DNA of 61,659 bases from CAYNFP01 sp964396655 (GTDB lineage: Bacteria > Bacillota_I > Bacilli_A > RF39 > UBA660). Shown here in pieces: positions 1 to 11,027 of the stretch; the first letter of the stretch is position 1, and each line of letters starts with the position of its first letter. The position numbers and the translations under genes were made by a program. The stretch is from positions 1-61,659 of the forward strand of contig CAYNFP010000007.1 in NCBI GenBank assembly GCA_964396655.1, written 5' to 3'. Below the pieces are notes generated by a model. That model was not told where the DNA came from, did no database searches, and saw only the letters and a program-made list of their open reading frames with translations.

Positions 1-863
<863 letters not shown>

Positions 864-1141
864 ACTATATCCTAATTTGATGAGTTTCGATTTCTTAATA
901 CTAATTTAAAATTAGTTACTCAAAAAATTTTTACTCGCGTTTATATAAAAAAATATAAACTAATCACATTATCAAGTTTTCAAAGAACAATTTATTGTAT
1001 AACACAATAAATAGAGAGAAACAAATCTCTCAAAGCTAAGTAAAATAATGAAGCTCTATAGTCAAGTTTTGCTACAGCTAGTTTTATTTTCGTATAACCG
1101 AACTAGCAAAACGGTTATTTTTTCTAAAAGATTAACTCCTT
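864..1141 (-). other. 16S-23S internal transcribed spacer without tRNA
   Basis: Spacer of about 280 nt between the 16S 3' end and the 23S 5' end. I see no tRNA cloverleaf on either strand. A boxA-like antitermination element (TGTTCTTTGAAAACT on the minus strand) is at 975-989, just upstream of 23S as is usual in Firmicutes. The rest is AT-rich sequence that probably forms the processing stems. Confidence 0.85.
975..989 (-). promoter_or_regulatory. boxA antitermination element before 23S
   Basis: Minus-strand TGTTCTTTGAAAACT matches the Firmicutes rRNA boxA that loads NusB/S10 during rRNA antitermination. A second copy lies upstream of 16S at 2779-2796. Confidence 0.7.
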
Positions 1142-2710
<1,569 letters not shown>

Positions 2711-2778
2711 AAACTCTTTATTGATTAAAGAATTGATTTTTATTTTTTATCCTGACTACAAAACTCATTATTTTACTT

Positions 2779-2796
2779 AGTTTTCAAAGATCTTTT
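2779..2796 (-). promoter_or_regulatory. boxA-like element in the rrn leader
   Basis: Minus-strand AAAAGATCTTTGAAAACT lies in the leader between the rrn promoter and 16S. It resembles the boxA found again before 23S and is expected to bind the antitermination complex. Confidence 0.6.
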
Positions 2797-2822
2797 CTGC
2801 CTATTTTCTTTGTTGCCATAAT

Positions 2823-2851
2823 AATATACCAAAAGTGAAAATTAAAGTCAA
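2823..2851 (-). promoter_or_regulatory. rrn operon promoter
   Basis: Minus-strand -35 TTGACT (2846-2851), 17-nt spacer and -10 TATATT (2823-2828), about 115 nt upstream of 16S. This is a near-consensus housekeeping promoter in the right place for the rRNA operon. The stretch upstream of it to 2984 is T-rich with short TTTTCACTTTTCT repeats and no gene. Confidence 0.8.
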
Positions 2852-2984
2852 CAACTTTTTTCACTTTTCTTTACTTTTTTTCACTTTTCTGTGTTTTTGG
2901 GTGTAAAATTGACATTTTTCGAAACTTTTTCATAGTTTTTATAAAAATGAATTTTATACATAATACTATGCACAAAATTCATTT

Positions 2985-3512
2985 TTAATCATTAAGTTTT
3001 GAAAAAACTTCAAAATATTCTTCAATTACCTTCTTATCAAAAGGAAATTTTCCTTGCCTTTTCATTTCGATTAGTGAAGACAGTTCACTTTTAATTATAA
3101 AATCGATTTCTTTAGGATAGCTCATTAGTTTTTTATGATAATTATATTCGTTTCTATCAAGAATTTTAAAAGCCCCATCTGGGAAAACTCTTAAATCTAA
3201 ATCATAATCAATATATTTTAGTATTCTATTATCAATTATGTATGGGCTTGCTATATTACAATAATAAAATAAACCGCTTGCTTTTAATTGTGCTATTATA
3301 TTAAACCATTTGTTTTTATAGAAAAACATTATAGCGGGTTCTTTTGTTCTCCATGCCCTTCCATCCTTTTTTGTAACTAAAACATTATCATTACCTAAAA
3401 CTATATAATCCTTTTTTATATCAAGTATCAAAGCTTTATCCCACGTTTTATAAATTCCTCCATCGTGTTTATAACAATGGATTACAAGTGTGTCTCCGAT
3501 ATTTAGTTTCAT
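2985..3512 (-). CDS. DUF402 family protein, YgaC/Ntdp-like
   Basis: Resembles the DUF402 family, whose Staphylococcus and Bacillus members are described as nucleoside tri- and diphosphatases. Family-like segments are visible: an N-terminal beta-barrel-like part (KLNIGDTLVIHCYKHDG), then RAWRTKEPAIMFFY, YCNIASPY, YIDYDLDLRVFPDG and LDRNEYNYH, whose acidic residues would bind the metal. The 175 aa length is normal for the family. I chose ATG at 3512 because AAAGAGG precedes it by 5 nt; a GTG at 3527 would itself overlap that ribosome-binding site. It is an isolated gene between the rrn operon and ctp. The exact substrate is uncertain. Confidence 0.8.
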   Translation of the reverse strand: MKLNIGDTLVIHCYKHDGGIYKTWDKALILDIKKDYIVLGNDNVLVTKKDGRAWRTKEPAIMFFYKNKWFNIIAQLKASGLFYYCNIASPYIIDNRILKYIDYDLDLRVFPDGAFKILDRNEYNYHKKLMSYPKEIDFIIKSELSSLIEMKRQGKFPFDKKVIEEYFEVFSKLND

Positions 3513-3554
3513 AGACACCTCTTTCACAACAAAATTATATCATATATTGCAGAT

Positions 3555-3583
3555 AAATAAAAGAAGCTTATTTTAAAGCTTCT
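3555..3583 (-). terminator. Rho-independent terminator of the S41 protease gene
   Basis: Minus-strand stem AGAAGCTT / AAGCTTCT (3562-3569 with 3576-3583) followed by a T-rich tail. The stop codon of the protease gene lies inside the loop. Confidence 0.75.
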
Positions 3584-4821
3584 ATAGCGGCTTTTAATTG
3601 GTCATCAGTATTAGTATTAGAGTTACTTACTAATATATCGGGATCCAATCCTATTTTGTTTATGCTGTTTCCTTTAGGAGTTAACCAATAAGCAGATGTA
3701 TATTTAATCATTGATCCATTTGATAATATTTCAGTTTCTTGAACTGTTCCTTTTCCAAAACTTTTAGCTCCAACCAAAGTTGCTCCATATGTTTCTTTTA
3801 AAGCTGCTGCTAATATTTCTGCTGCGCTTGCACTTGATTCATTAATAAGGACTACTATAGGATAAGAAGTTTTTGCAGCAGTTTTTGAATAAAACTTTTT
3901 CACTGTTCCATCTTTATATTTTAATCTATATATTACTTTGCCTTTTTCTATAAATAAGTCTGAAATGTTTTTAGCAGATTCCAAATAACCACCCGTATTA
4001 TCTCTTAGATCTACTACCAATGAAGTTATTTTTTCTTGATTCAACTTACTTAAAGCATCTTTTACTTGAGTATATGAAGTACTTGAAAAAGTTGTTAATT
4101 TAACATATCCAATTTTATTTTCTAATACTTCATAATTAACACTTGGTATTATAATGTTTGATAAATTAATATTAACAGTATTTTCTACATTATTCCTTTT
4201 ATATGTAAGTTTAATTAAAGTTTCAGAAGATTCTTTTATAGCCGAAGCAACTTCACTAGATGTTTTTCCTAATACACTTTCACCATTAATAGAGGTTATT
4301 ACATCTCCACTTTTTAATCCGGCTTCTTCGGCAGGAGTGTCTTCAAAAACATTAACTATATATACATTGCCTTCTGTATTATTAGATATTTCAATTCCTA
4401 TTCCTTTATATTCTCCGTTTAATCTATCTTGTAAATTTGTTGTAGTATCTTTATCTAAATAATCAGTATAAACATCTAAATAATTTAGCATACCGTCGAT
4501 AGCGGCATCTATTAATTCATCACTATCAACATCTTCTACATATTTTTCTTTTAATTCTTTATATATGTTTATAAACTCTGTTAATTCAGTAGAATCATTT
4601 TCTTTAACTGTCTGTCCTAAAATGTATCCATAATTTTTAAATACCAAATATCCGCTTAATATACTTACTACTAAAGCTACTACTACAACTACAACTATCA
4701 TTTCAGTTAACGAGAATGTAGCGGTCCTTTTTTCAGTTTTTTTAATAACCTTATCATTCTTTTTCTTAAATATTTTTATTCTTTTTGATTTTATATTTTT
4801 CTTGTCTTTTTTCTCTTTCAT
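3568..4821 (-). CDS. S41 family C-terminal processing protease (CtpA/CtpB-like)
   Basis: Membrane-anchored serine protease of 417 aa. There is a basic cytoplasmic N-terminus (about residues 1-38, Lys-rich), one transmembrane helix (about 40-65), a PDZ domain (about 140-215, with GIGIEISN and AGLKSGDVITSING), and the S41 catalytic domain with the nucleophile in NESSASAAEI and the Lys in GAKSFGKGTVQ. In Bacillus the paralogue CtpB helps activate sigma-K during sporulation while CtpA is vegetative; which role applies here cannot be read from sequence. It has its own promoter (4853-4881) and terminator, so it appears monocistronic. Confidence 0.9.
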   Translation of the reverse strand: MKEKKDKKNIKSKRIKIFKKKNDKVIKKTEKRTATFSLTEMIVVVVVVALVVSILSGYLVFKNYGYILGQTVKENDSTELTEFINIYKELKEKYVEDVDSDELIDAAIDGMLNYLDVYTDYLDKDTTTNLQDRLNGEYKGIGIEISNNTEGNVYIVNVFEDTPAEEAGLKSGDVITSINGESVLGKTSSEVASAIKESSETLIKLTYKRNNVENTVNINLSNIIIPSVNYEVLENKIGYVKLTTFSSTSYTQVKDALSKLNQEKITSLVVDLRDNTGGYLESAKNISDLFIEKGKVIYRLKYKDGTVKKFYSKTAAKTSYPIVVLINESSASAAEILAAALKETYGATLVGAKSFGKGTVQETEILSNGSMIKYTSAYWLTPKGNSINKIGLDPDILVSNSNTNTDDQLKAAIEALK

Positions 4822-4852
4822 AACATCCTCTTATTTTTCTACTACTAATAAT

Positions 4853-4881
4853 ATCATAATATAAAATATTTTTAAACTCAA
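4853..4881 (-). promoter_or_regulatory. Promoter of the S41 protease gene
   Basis: Minus-strand TTGAGT (4876-4881), 17 nt, TATGAT (4853-4858), about 30 nt upstream of the start codon, with GAGG before the ATG at 4821. Confidence 0.5.
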
Positions 4882-4909
4882 ATTAAAAATATTTCACAAA
4901 AAAAATACA

Positions 4910-4944
4910 AATAAAAAAATAGTCAATTCTAAATCAACTATTTT
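4910..4944 (-). terminator. Terminator at the end of the ribosomal protein operon
   Basis: Minus-strand stem AAAATAGT / ACTATTTT (4937-4944 with 4916-4923) followed by a T-run, 13 nt after the rplQ stop. It closes the long rpsJ-rplQ run. Confidence 0.7.
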
Positions 4945-4956
4945 CTAATTAAAGTA

Positions 4957-5304
4957 TTATTTTACTAACTCTAATCTAACGATTAAAGCATCGTCTCCTC
5001 TTCTTTCCTTTAATTTAATTATTCTAGTATATCCACCATTTCTTTCCTTATATAAAGGTGCTATTTCATCAAATAATTTTTTTACTAATTCAGAATCGTT
5101 ATTTAAAAACGCTAATGCTTTTCTTCTTGAAACTAAAGTACCACTTTTTCCATAAGATATCATTTTATCAACAAATTTTCTTACTTCTTTAGCTCTTTCT
5201 TGTGTTGTTTCAACATATCCGTTATCTAGAACTGTCTTAGTAAGACTAGATAAAATACTTCTTCTTATTCTAGTTTCTCTATTAAGTTTTCTATATAATG
5301 CCAT
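4957..5304 (-). CDS. rplQ: 50S ribosomal protein L17
   Basis: Ribosomal protein L17, 115 aa, recognised from MALYRKLNRETRIRRSIL, the KEVRKFVDKMI segment and the YTRIIKLKERRGDDA tail. It sits near the exit tunnel of the large subunit. It is the last gene of the alpha segment, directly after rpoA as in other Firmicutes, and is followed by the operon terminator. Confidence 0.97.
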   Translation of the reverse strand: MALYRKLNRETRIRRSILSSLTKTVLDNGYVETTQERAKEVRKFVDKMISYGKSGTLVSRRKALAFLNNDSELVKKLFDEIAPLYKERNGGYTRIIKLKERRGDDALIVRLELVK

Positions 5305-5312
5305 AATTCCTC

Positions 5313-6263
5313 CTAATCTTCGTCACGGAATTTAAGACCCATATCTTTAATCTTATCCATAACTTCTTTTAATGATTTTTTACCTAAATTTCTGATTTTC
5401 ATCATTTCAGATTCACTCATTGTAGTGATATCTTGTAATGTATGAATAGCAGCTCTCTTTAAGCAGTTATAAGCTCTTACTGATAAATCTAATTCCTCTA
5501 TTGGAGTTTCTAATGTTTTTGCAATTGGATCTTCTTCTTTATCAGTTAGTAATCCTTTTACATCAGATATAGAATTTAATTCTGTAACAACTTCAAAATG
5601 TTCTATTAAAATTCTACTTGCTAAAGCTATAGCTTCTTCTGGATTTATTGATCCATTAGTCCATACTTCCATAATTAACTTATCAAAATTTTCGTTCTGA
5701 CCTACACGTGCATTCTCTACATCGTAGCTAATTCTTTCTATTGGACTATATAATGAATCGATTGCAATTGATCCAACTTCAGTTTCAGGTATATTTTTAG
5801 CATTTTGTTTTGAATCTACATAACCACGTCCATTAGATACGGTCATAACCATATCAATTGATCCGCCTTTTGCTAATGTGCATATAACTAAATCTGGGTT
5901 TATAATTTCTACTTCTGAATTTTTTTCAATATCAGCAGCAGTTACATAACCTTCTTTGTTTGATTTTAAATATAATGTTTGATCTTCTTCAGAATGATTT
6001 TTTAGTACTAGAGATTTTAGATTTAAAACTATTTCAGTTACATCTTCTAGTACTCCATCAATTTTTTGAAATTCATGTAAAACACCTTCAATTTTAATTC
6101 TTGTAATAGCGCTTCCAGATAAACTAGATAGCATTACTCTCCTTAAAGCATTTCCAATTGTTCTACCAAAACCTCTTTCAAGTGGTTCTAATACAAATTT
6201 TCCATAAAAATTATTTTCTATATATTCTACAACTTTATATTCTGGTTTTTCAAATCTTAACAT
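5313..6263 (-). CDS. rpoA: DNA-directed RNA polymerase subunit alpha
   Basis: RNA polymerase alpha, 316 aa. The N-terminal dimerisation domain (about 1-230) includes FGKFVLEPLERGFGRTIGNA-type residues, here YGKFVLEPLERGFGRTIGNA. A linker is followed by the C-terminal domain (about 250-310; LSVRAYNCLKRAAIHTL and RNLGKKSLKEV), which contacts UP-element DNA and activators. I take ATG at 6263 because AAGGAAGGGG lies 8 nt upstream and the protein then begins MLRFEKP like its relatives. A longer frame to 6314 would run into rpsK and is rejected. Confidence 0.97.
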   Translation of the reverse strand: MLRFEKPEYKVVEYIENNFYGKFVLEPLERGFGRTIGNALRRVMLSSLSGSAITRIKIEGVLHEFQKIDGVLEDVTEIVLNLKSLVLKNHSEEDQTLYLKSNKEGYVTAADIEKNSEVEIINPDLVICTLAKGGSIDMVMTVSNGRGYVDSKQNAKNIPETEVGSIAIDSLYSPIERISYDVENARVGQNENFDKLIMEVWTNGSINPEEAIALASRILIEHFEVVTELNSISDVKGLLTDKEEDPIAKTLETPIEELDLSVRAYNCLKRAAIHTLQDITTMSESEMMKIRNLGKKSLKEVMDKIKDMGLKFRDED

Positions 6264-6279
6264 ATCTATTTCCCCTTCC

Positions 6280-6663
6280 TTACATGCGTCTTCTTTTTGG
6301 TGGTCTACATCCATTATGTGGAATTGGTGTTACATCATTAATTGCAGTAATTTCTAATCCAGCTGTTTGTAATGAACGAATTGCTGTTTCACGCCCTGTT
6401 CCTATACCTTTAACGAAAACTTCTACTTTTCTTAAACCGCCATCATAAGCAGCTTTACCAGCTACTTCAGCAGCTTGACCAGCTGCAAACGGAGTTTTTT
6501 TCTTACTTCCTTTATAACCAATAGTTCCAGCTGAAGCCCAACTTACTACAGCGCCATTATTGTCTGTTATTGTTACTATTGTATTATTAAATGTAGAATG
6601 TACGTGAGCTTGGCCTTCGAATACTTCTTTTTTAGCTTTTCTTTTTCTTCTATTATATGCCAT
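6280..6663 (-). CDS. rpsK: 30S ribosomal protein S11
   Basis: S11 of the small-subunit platform, 127 aa. Typical segments are HVHSTFNNTIVTITD, SWASAGTIGYKGSKK and the C-terminal DVTPIPHNGCRPPKRRR. It follows rpsM by 3 nt and precedes rpoA by 16 nt, the standard alpha-operon order. Confidence 0.97.
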   Translation of the reverse strand: MAYNRRKRKAKKEVFEGQAHVHSTFNNTIVTITDNNGAVVSWASAGTIGYKGSKKKTPFAAGQAAEVAGKAAYDGGLRKVEVFVKGIGTGRETAIRSLQTAGLEITAINDVTPIPHNGCRPPKRRRM

Positions 6664-6666
6664 TAT

Positions 6667-7041
6667 TTATTTACTCGCTTTCTTCTTATTTGCTATTGTT
6701 TTTGGTTTACCTTTACGAGTTCTAGCATTTCTGCTAGTATGTTGACCTCTTACTGGTAATCCTTTCTTATGTCTTATACCTTGATATGAACCTATTTCCA
6801 TTTTTGTTTTAATGTTCATTTCAACTTCTCTTTTTAAGTCTCCTACTACAACATATTTATCAACTTCAGCTCTTAACTTATTTATTTGTTCTTCAGTTAA
6901 ATCTTTTACTCTGATATCTTCACTAACTTTTGCATCTTTACAAATTTTTTCTGCTCTAGAAGGTCCAATACCAAATATGTAGGTAAGTCCAACTACTATT
7001 CTTTTTTCTTTTGGTAAGTCTATATTTTTAATACGTGCCAT
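6667..7041 (-). CDS. rpsM: 30S ribosomal protein S13
   Basis: S13 of the small-subunit head, 124 aa, contacting the P-site tRNA and L5. Recognised from MARIKNIDLPKEKRI, TYIFGIGPSRA and the basic GLPVRGQHTSRNARTRKGK tail. GGAGG precedes the start. It lies between rpmJ and rpsK. Confidence 0.97.
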   Translation of the reverse strand: MARIKNIDLPKEKRIVVGLTYIFGIGPSRAEKICKDAKVSEDIRVKDLTEEQINKLRAEVDKYVVVGDLKREVEMNIKTKMEIGSYQGIRHKKGLPVRGQHTSRNARTRKGKPKTIANKKKASK

Positions 7042-7050
7042 AATTCCTCC

Positions 7051-7164
7051 TTAACCCTGCACTTGCTTGTGCTTAGGATTTTCACAAATAACCCTAACTT
7101 TGCCTTTTCTTTTAATTATTTTGCATTTATCGCAAATTTTCTTCACTGATGGTCTTACTTTCAT
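7051..7164 (-). CDS. rpmJ: 50S ribosomal protein L36, zinc-binding form
   Basis: A 37-aa frame starting ATG at 7164 with GGAGAGG upstream and ending TAA at 7051. It begins MKVRPSVKKICDKC and ends NPKHKQVQG. The C-x2-C pair (CDKC), the later Cys (VIC) and His (KHK) are the zinc ligands of the C+ type of L36. Its position between infA and rpsM is the canonical one. Confidence 0.95.
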   Translation of the reverse strand: MKVRPSVKKICDKCKIIKRKGKVRVICENPKHKQVQG

Positions 7165-7177
7165 TTTAATCCTCTCC

Positions 7178-7393
7178 TTATTTCCTATATACTATTCGCC
7201 CGCGTGTTAAGTCACAAATTGGTATTTCTACAAGCACTACATCACCTGGATAAATGCGAATGTTATTCATTCGTATTTTCCCAGAAACGCCGGCGGTAAC
7301 AATGTGCTCATTCTCAAGTTTAACTTTGAATTCGTTATACGGTAATAATTCTATTACCTTTCCTTCTACTTCAATATAGCCATCTTTAGCCAA
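7178..7393 (-). CDS. infA: Translation initiation factor IF-1
   Basis: Single OB-fold S1-like protein that binds the 30S A site during initiation. Core motifs are IEVEGKVIELLPYNEFKV and the C-terminal LTRGRIVYRK. Two starts are possible: TTG at 7393, giving a 71-aa protein beginning (M)AKDGYIEVEG like relatives, about 10 nt after GGGAG; or GTG at 7402, which overlaps the map stop as GTGA but sits only 1 nt from GGGAG. I prefer TTG. Its location between map and rpmJ is standard. Confidence 0.9.
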   Translation of the reverse strand: MAKDGYIEVEGKVIELLPYNEFKVKLENEHIVTAGVSGKIRMNNIRIYPGDVVLVEIPICDLTRGRIVYRK

Positions 7394-7398
7394 TTTTC

Positions 7399-8151
7399 TC
7401 ACTCTCCCGTTATTATTTCGTAACCAGTTTTTGTTACGAGTATGGTATGTTCAAAGTGTGCGGCTGGACTTTTATCTTCTGTCTCAATCGCCCATCCATC
7501 TTCCAACAACCATATATTTCTATTTTTTAAACCAAACATAGGCTCAATCGCAAGTGTCATTCCTTCTTTTAATATTATGTCTTCACTTTCTTTATTAGAG
7601 TAGTTAGGAATGTACGGGTCTTCATGAAGTTCTTTACCAACTCCATGTCCGGTCAATTCTCTAAATACTGAATAATGATGTTTCTTAGCTACACTTTCAA
7701 TGTTTTTACAAACCTCATTCAGTTTAATGCCATCTTTTATTACTTCAAGTCCTTTATAAAGAGCTTCTTTAGTATATTCTACTAATTCTCTTTTTTCTCT
7801 AGTTGTATTCCCTATTATATAAGTATATGCAGTGTCAGAATTTAATCCTTTATAATTAACTCCAACATCCACTGATACTATATCACCATTCTTTAATATC
7901 TTTTTATCACTAGGTATTCCATGTACGACTATTTCATTAATACTCACACATATACTGGCTGGATACCCTTCAAATCCCAAGAAAGAAGGAGTGCAATTTC
8001 TATCAGCCATATATTTATATGAATAATCATCTAATTCTTTAGTTGTAACTCCGGGTTTCATTAAATCTTTTAGATTATTTAATAACTCATATGCTATCTT
8101 TCCAGAATGCCTCATTAGTTTTATTTCATCTTCTGATTTAATATCAATCAT
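7399..8151 (-). CDS. map: Methionine aminopeptidase, type I
   Basis: Removes N-terminal Met from nascent proteins. It has 250 aa with the pita-bread fold motifs: the His in EIVVHGIPSD, metal-binding Asp in VSVDVGV and LNSDTAY, His in TGHGVGKELHEDP, Glu in LAIEPMF and Glu in HFEHTILVT. There is no N-terminal zinc-finger extension. It overlaps the end of adk by 8 nt, and infA starts at its stop, so translation of adk-map-infA is probably coupled. Confidence 0.95.
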   Translation of the reverse strand: MIDIKSEDEIKLMRHSGKIAYELLNNLKDLMKPGVTTKELDDYSYKYMADRNCTPSFLGFEGYPASICVSINEIVVHGIPSDKKILKNGDIVSVDVGVNYKGLNSDTAYTYIIGNTTREKRELVEYTKEALYKGLEVIKDGIKLNEVCKNIESVAKKHHYSVFRELTGHGVGKELHEDPYIPNYSNKESEDIILKEGMTLAIEPMFGLKNRNIWLLEDGWAIETEDKSPAAHFEHTILVTKTGYEIITGE

Positions 8152-8803
8152 TTTTAACTCCTAAAGATTCTTCAATTTCTTTAATTATAATTTCAAGATC
8201 TTTAGTAGCATCTATTTCAACTACAAGACCTTTATTTCTATAAAATTCTAATACTTTTAAAGTTGTTTCATTAAAGAATTTTAATCCAGCTTTTAAAGAT
8301 TCTTCACTATCATCATTTCTCTTAATAAGAGGAACTTTACAATAGTCACAGTTTTCTCCATCTTTCGGTGGATTAACACTTGTTAACACATTGTATGTCA
8401 TTTTGCATTCTGGACATATTCTTCTTCCTAAAGTCCTTTTTAAAGCTGTTTCATAATCAACGGTTAAATAAACAACTTTATCAATTTTGATGTTTAATTC
8501 TTTGCATATATCCTCAAAAGCATAAACCTGCTCCATTCTTCTTGGATATCCATCCATTATAACACCGTGTTCTTTAATATCATTTTTACTTAATCTGTCT
8601 TTTATTAATTTATTAGTAATTTCGTCATTAACTAATATTCTTTTTGATTGCAATTCTCTTATCTTTTTGCCAAGCTCTGTTTCTGGATCAACTCCTCTAA
8701 GAAGTTCTCCGGCACTTATCCCAATTAAACCATATTTTTCATTTAATAATTGGGCAATTGTGCCTTTACCAGCAGCAGGAGCTGCTATTAAAATTAGATT
8801 CAT
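8144..8803 (-). CDS. adk: Adenylate kinase with a divergent P-loop
   Basis: Adenylate kinase (2 ADP to ATP + AMP), 219 aa, in its usual place after secY. The LID domain has a Cys4 zinc site (CPECK and CDYC), as in Gram-positive long forms. The phosphate-binding loop reads IAAPAAGKGT instead of the family's GxPGAGKGT, the AMP-site segment reads GISAGELLR instead of ISTGDM.R, and the DGYPRRMEQ segment is close to the usual GFPRT.x. The catalytic Lys of GKGT is kept. Activity is likely, but the first P-loop Gly and the Thr of STGD are altered. Confidence 0.9.
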   Translation of the reverse strand: MNLILIAAPAAGKGTIAQLLNEKYGLIGISAGELLRGVDPETELGKKIRELQSKRILVNDEITNKLIKDRLSKNDIKEHGVIMDGYPRRMEQVYAFEDICKELNIKIDKVVYLTVDYETALKRTLGRRICPECKMTYNVLTSVNPPKDGENCDYCKVPLIKRNDDSEESLKAGLKFFNETTLKVLEFYRNKGLVVEIDATKDLEIIIKEIEESLGVKND

Positions 8804-8810
8804 AGGACAC

Positions 8811-10064
8811 CTACCTTCTTTTATTATAACTTCTACTTGCTACAGAAGATTCTAATTGTTTATAAGTTTCTACAATTACACCAACAACTATAAGAATACT
8901 TGTTCCACCAATTTTTACTGAACTTGGTAAATTTGTAGTTGCAGTAAATAATATTGGTAATGCAGCTATTATTGCTATAAATATAGCGCCTAAGAAAGTT
9001 ATTCTTCCTAATACTTTAGATATATAACCCTTTGTTTCGCTTCCTGGTCTAATACCTGGTATGTAACCACCATTCTTATTTAAGTCTTTAGATAATTTAT
9101 CTGGACTTAAAACCATAAATGTATAAATATATGTAAAGAATAATACTAATATCATATATACACCAAATCCTGTTGGTGTGTCAGTTGAAAATGCTTTTTT
9201 TATAAAACTTAAAACAGATTCATTTTTTACAAAGTATGTCAACACTGAAGGTATTGCCATAACTGTTGATGCGAATATTACTGGCATAACTCCTGCAGAA
9301 TTTATTCTTAAAGGTAAATATGTTTGTTTACCTCCATAAGAAGAAATTGTTCTGTTTGAATACTGTATAGGTATCCTTCTTTCCGCTTCTTGGATATAAA
9401 TTACTCCTACTATAATAAATATATATAATAGGATAAATAAACCAAATGATACTCCTCCAATTAATAAACTAGATGCTTCTGGAACTAATGCTTCAAAAGC
9501 CTTAATAAACATTGCTGGTAAAGTATTAACTATACCTGCCATAATTATTAAAGATACTCCGTTACCAATTCCTTTTTGAGTAATTTGATCTCCCATCCAA
9601 AGTAAGAATGCTGTTCCACCTGTTAAAATAGTAGCTATTTTAAAATATTCAATTGGATCTGCACCTTTACCTATAAACATTAATGAATAAACAACACCTT
9701 GTATAAATGCAAATACTATTCCTATATATCTAGTAATTTTATTAAGTTTTGTTCTGCCTTCTTCTCCCATATCTTTCAAATCTTTAAAGTATGGAATTAT
9801 ATCCATCTGAAGAATTTGAGTTAAAATAGAAGCACTAATGTAAGGCATAACACCTAACGCAAATATTGAAAATTGCCTTAATCCTCCACCACTCATTGCA
9901 TTTAATAACTCCAAAAATCCTAAGTCGCCTGTTATTTCTGACATACCAGGAACTGTTATAGAGTTTCCTAAAGCAAATACTGCTAGAGCACAAAGAGTAA
10001 ATATAACTCTCTGTAGCAAATCTTTATTAGTAGATTTAAATAATTGCTTAAATGTAGCAAACAT
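8811..10064 (-). CDS. secY: Protein translocase subunit SecY
   Basis: Central channel of the Sec translocon, 417 aa with about ten transmembrane helices. Recognised from the N-terminal LLQRVIFTLCALAVFALGNS, the GVMPYISASI plug/helix-2 region, the YIQEAERRIPIQYSNR cytoplasmic loop and the NKNGGYIPGIRPG loop. It works with SecA encoded at 41076-43568. It starts 1 nt after rplO ends, with GAGGTG upstream, in standard spc-operon order. Confidence 0.97.
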   Translation of the reverse strand: MFATFKQLFKSTNKDLLQRVIFTLCALAVFALGNSITVPGMSEITGDLGFLELLNAMSGGGLRQFSIFALGVMPYISASILTQILQMDIIPYFKDLKDMGEEGRTKLNKITRYIGIVFAFIQGVVYSLMFIGKGADPIEYFKIATILTGGTAFLLWMGDQITQKGIGNGVSLIIMAGIVNTLPAMFIKAFEALVPEASSLLIGGVSFGLFILLYIFIIVGVIYIQEAERRIPIQYSNRTISSYGGKQTYLPLRINSAGVMPVIFASTVMAIPSVLTYFVKNESVLSFIKKAFSTDTPTGFGVYMILVLFFTYIYTFMVLSPDKLSKDLNKNGGYIPGIRPGSETKGYISKVLGRITFLGAIFIAIIAALPILFTATTNLPSSVKIGGTSILIVVGVIVETYKQLESSVASRSYNKRR

Positions 10065-10065
10065 T

Positions 10066-10509
10066 TTAAATCACCTCTGCTTTCCCGCCTAACTCTTCAA
10101 TCTTATTAATAGCACTGTTAGTAAATATGTTAGCTTTTATAGTTAATTTCTTTTCTAATTTGCCATTTCCTAATATCTTAATACCACTTAATTCTTTAGT
10201 ATATAATTTCTTTTGTTTCATTAATTCTGGAGTTACAACTGTTCCTTCTTCAAATATATTTAATTCTGAAACATTTATAATTGAATATTTTTTAGCAAAT
10301 CTTTTATTACTAAATCCTCTTCTTGGTATTCTCTTATATAATGGAGTTTGTCCACCTTCAAACCAAGCTGAAATACTTGATCCAGAACGAGCTTTTTGTC
10401 CTTTTTCACCACGACCCGAAGTTTTTCCATGACCTGATCCCGGACCTCTACCCAATAATTTTCTTCTACGTGTAGAGCCTGGATTATTTTTTAATTCATT
10501 TAATTTCAT
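10066..10509 (-). CDS. rplO: 50S ribosomal protein L15
   Basis: L15, 147 aa, a late-assembly large-subunit protein. The glycine-rich N-terminus (RKLLGRGPGSGHGKTSGRG) and FEGGQTPLYKRIPRRGF are diagnostic. The start codon overlaps the rpsE stop by one base. No rpmD (L30) gene lies between rpsE and rplO, unlike Bacillus subtilis. Confidence 0.97.
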   Translation of the reverse strand: MKLNELKNNPGSTRRRKLLGRGPGSGHGKTSGRGEKGQKARSGSSISAWFEGGQTPLYKRIPRRGFSNKRFAKKYSIINVSELNIFEEGTVVTPELMKQKKLYTKELSGIKILGNGKLEKKLTIKANIFTNSAINKIEELGGKAEVI

Positions 10510-11027
10510 TATCCTTTAATCTCCTCTACTTTTTTACCACGAAGTTCAGCTAATTTAGAAACACTTCTTTGTTTTCTAAGAGCATCCATTGTAGCACGTG
10601 AAGTATTAATTTGTGTATTACTTCCTAATGATTTAGATACAACATCTTTAACTCCTGCAAGTTCTAAAATTATTCTAACTGGTCCACCAGCAATAATTCC
10701 TCTACCTTCTTTAGCAGGTCTAATTAACACTTTTGCAGCTCCGCAAGTTCCTGTAACTTCATGAGAAATTGTTCTATCTTCTACTAATGTTACATCTATC
10801 ATATTCTTTTCAGCAGCTTTAATAGCTTTTGTAACAGCTTCAGGTATTTCATTAGATTTACCTGTTCCTATTCCAACCTTACCTTTCCTATTACCAACTG
10901 CTACTGTAACAGAAAATCTAAAAGTTCTTCCACCTTTTGTAACTTTAGTTACACGACCTATAGATATAATTTTATCTTCATATAATTTTTTAGGTTCTTC
11001 TCTTCTATCTATTCTCTTACCTTCCAT
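10509..11027 (-). CDS. rpsE: 30S ribosomal protein S5
   Basis: S5, 172 aa, involved in decoding accuracy and mRNA entry. Recognised from VTKVTKGGRTFRFSVTVAVG, GKVGIGTGKSNEIPEAVTKA and GIIAGGPVRIILELAGV. It overlaps rplR by one base at its start and rplO by one base at its end, suggesting coupled translation. Confidence 0.97.
   Translation of the reverse strand: MEGKRIDRREEPKKLYEDKIISIGRVTKVTKGGRTFRFSVTVAVGNRKGKVGIGTGKSNEIPEAVTKAIKAAEKNMIDVTLVEDRTISHEVTGTCGAAKVLIRPAKEGRGIIAGGPVRIILELAGVKDVVSKSLGSNTQINTSRATMDALRKQRSVSKLAELRGKKVEEIKG

Noticed and set aside
864..1141. tRNA genes in the 16S-23S spacer
   Set aside because: No cloverleaf, TTC arm or CCA-adjacent acceptor stem is visible on either strand.
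2909..2934. TTGACA at 2909 as a plus-strand promoter
   Set aside because: No acceptable -10 lies 16-18 nt downstream and it would run into a convergent gene.
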